Shown here piece after piece: positions 5,149 to 6,195 of a stretch of DNA of 6,195 bases. Location: assembly GCA_900770145.1 (NCBI GenBank), contig CAAGJL010000077.1, positions 1-6,195 on the forward strand, read 5' to 3'. The notes under the pieces were generated by a model that saw only the letters and a program-made list of their open reading frames with translations, made no database searches and was not told where the DNA came from. This DNA is from Clostridia bacterium. GTDB taxonomy: Bacteria; Bacillota; Clostridia; Oscillospirales; CAG-272. The number at the start of each line of letters is the position of its first letter. Position 1 is the first letter of the stretch. The position numbers and the translations under genes are program-made.

Positions 5149-6195
5149 TTGAAAACCGAATTGAAAGGCAACTGGCGCTTGCTCGCACTTCCGAATGAGG
5201 AAGTAAAGAAAACCGGCTTTGCCCCGGTGCACACCGCGGAGTTTGCCGTGAGAAACGACACAATCGGGGCGGAAGTGCCCGGTTGCATGGAGCTGGATCT
5301 TTTCCGCGCGGGGCTTGCCCCCGACCCGTTTTTCGCCGGAAATCCGCTGGTCTATCAACAGTTTGAGAACCGCCATTTGTGGTATTATACCGAGTTTGAC
5401 GCGCCGGAGGGCGCCGATGAGATGCTCTTTGAAGGGGTCGACACCATTGCGGAGATTTACCTCAACGGGGCACTGCTCGGCAGAGCGGAGAATATGATGA
5501 TTCCGCATACCTTCGCGGTTTCGGGGCTGAAAAAAACCGGGAACTCACTGGTGGTGCACATCCTCCCGGCGATGATTGAGGCGCGGCGCTATCCGCTGAC
5601 CCCGCTGACCGTGGGGCTACATTATAACGCTGCCTCACTGCCGATCCGCAAAGCGGCGTATATGTATGGGTGGGACATTTTCCCTCGCTTTGTGTCGGGC
5701 GGGATTTTCCGCCCGGTGTATCTGGTCAAAAAGCCGCCGGAGCGTATTGAGGAATATTACCTCTATACCACCAAGTCAGATGCCGTGAAACATACCGCGC
5801 GGGTCAATTTTTTCTATCGTATTCACACCGACGCCGATTCTGTCCGTGACCTGACCCTGTCGTTGCGCGGCACTTGCGGTACGTCTGAATTTGCATTCCG
5901 CCTGCCGTTGTGGCATACGGACGGCACCGCGTGTCTGACAATCCGGGAGCACGTCCTTTCGTTCCCGAAAAACGCCGGAGAGCCGGCGCTTTACGACGTG
6001 ACCCTGACGCTGGCACGTGGGGAAACGGTGTTGGACGAAAAGCGCTTTTCTTTCGGCATCCGCACCGTGGAACTGGTGCGCACCTCGGTGCTGGATCAGG
6101 AGGGGAACGGAGATTTTTACTTCCGCGTCAACGGCAAAAAGGTGTTTTGCCTCGGTACCAACTGGGTGCCGACCTACGCATTCCCCGGTCGCCAG
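5149..6195 (+). CDS. GH2 beta-mannosidase-like glycoside hydrolase, N-terminal part
   Basis: The frame is open from TTG 5149 to the window edge: 349 codons of an enzyme typically around 800 residues. AAAGGAG (5136-5142) lies 6 bases before the TTG; the nearby ATG at 5106 is in another frame, so a TTG start is favoured. The N-terminal galactose-binding-like domain spans about 1-190, with LWYYTEFDAP (77-86), EGVDTIAEIYLNG (95-107), NMMIPHTF (115-122), GWDIFPR (174-180) and GGIFRPVYL (184-192). An immunoglobulin-like beta-sandwich follows to about 300, and FGIRTVEL (302-309) then VNGKKVFCLGTNWVP (327-341) lead into the TIM barrel. The NM-x4-F and GTNWVP motifs fit beta-mannosidase-type GH2 enzymes better than beta-galactosidases. 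Both catalytic glutamates lie beyond the window, so activity is unproven. There is no signal peptide, suggesting action on imported mannosides. No separate promoter is visible. Confidence 0.88.
   Translation, partial: MKTELKGNWRLLALPNEEVKKTGFAPVHTAEFAVRNDTIGAEVPGCMELDLFRAGLAPDPFFAGNPLVYQQFENRHLWYYTEFDAPEGADEMLFEGVDTIAEIYLNGALLGRAENMMIPHTFAVSGLKKTGNSLVVHILPAMIEARRYPLTPLTVGLHYNAASLPIRKAAYMYGWDIFPRFVSGGIFRPVYLVKKPPERIEEYYLYTTKSDAVKHTARVNFFYRIHTDADSVRDLTLSLRGTCGTSEFAFRLPLWHTDGTACLTIREHVLSFPKNAGEPALYDVTLTLARGETVLDEKRFSFGIRTVELVRTSVLDQEGNGDFYFRVNGKKVFCLGTNWVPTYAFPGRQ

Noticed and set aside
4517..5263. - strand open frame (248 codons) across the P-loop gene
   Set aside because: It crosses a promoter, the P-loop gene, a terminator and the GH2 start on the other strand, all of which have strong independent support.

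Overview
The window is about 6.2 kb of moderately GC-rich bacterial DNA with every supported gene on the + strand. It looks like a chromosomal segment of an anaerobic, probably gut-associated Firmicute (class Clostridia, Oscillospiraceae-like). This placement is an inference from the short Firmicutes-type glucose-6-phosphate isomerase, the small P-loop protein of a type I associate with Clostridia, a dispersed hairpin repeat at 4459-4509 of a kind common in Oscillospiraceae-type genomes, and strong GGAGG-type ribosome binding sites. No rRNA, tRNA, CRISPR array, transposase or phage gene was seen.

Layout. Positions 1-1277 hold the 3' part of an aldose 1-epimerase gene (galM) overlapping by ATGA with a complete cytoplasmic SGNH esterase that closely resembles the acetylxylan esterase Axe2. 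Positions 1278-1748 have no intact gene but carry clear debris. There is a terminator, then the apparent last ~50 codons of a GH38-type alpha-mannosidase, then a second diverged copy of the esterase gene's last 8 codons plus its terminator, then further hairpins. From 1749 comes a secreted D-alanyl-D-alanine carboxypeptidase (PBP5/DacF type), whose ribosome binding site lies in the 3' arm of a long hairpin. A good sigma-A promoter follows, then glucose-6-phosphate isomerase (pgi, 3059-4399), its terminator and the dispersed repeat. A second sigma-A promoter then drives a 135-residue P-loop protein of unknown function (4682-5089), closed by a terminator. Only 15 bases after that terminator, a GH2 beta-mannosidase-like gene starts with TTG and runs off the right edge.

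How it fits together. The edges of the window are about glycan use: an epimerase for released aldoses, a de-acetylating esterase, a mannosidase remnant and a GH2 mannosidase-like enzyme. None of the glycan enzymes whose N-terminus is visible has a signal peptide, which suggests that imported oligosaccharides are processed inside the cell and that sugar phosphates enter glycolysis through Pgi. The carboxypeptidase (cell wall) and the P-loop protein appear to be unrelated housekeeping neighbours.

I found no convincing new multi-gene system. The points most worth a second look are the duplicated 'gene end plus terminator' unit flanking the mannosidase remnant, the hairpin that buries the carboxypeptidase ribosome binding site, the near-identical promoter elements of pgi and the P-loop gene, and the P-loop protein itself.
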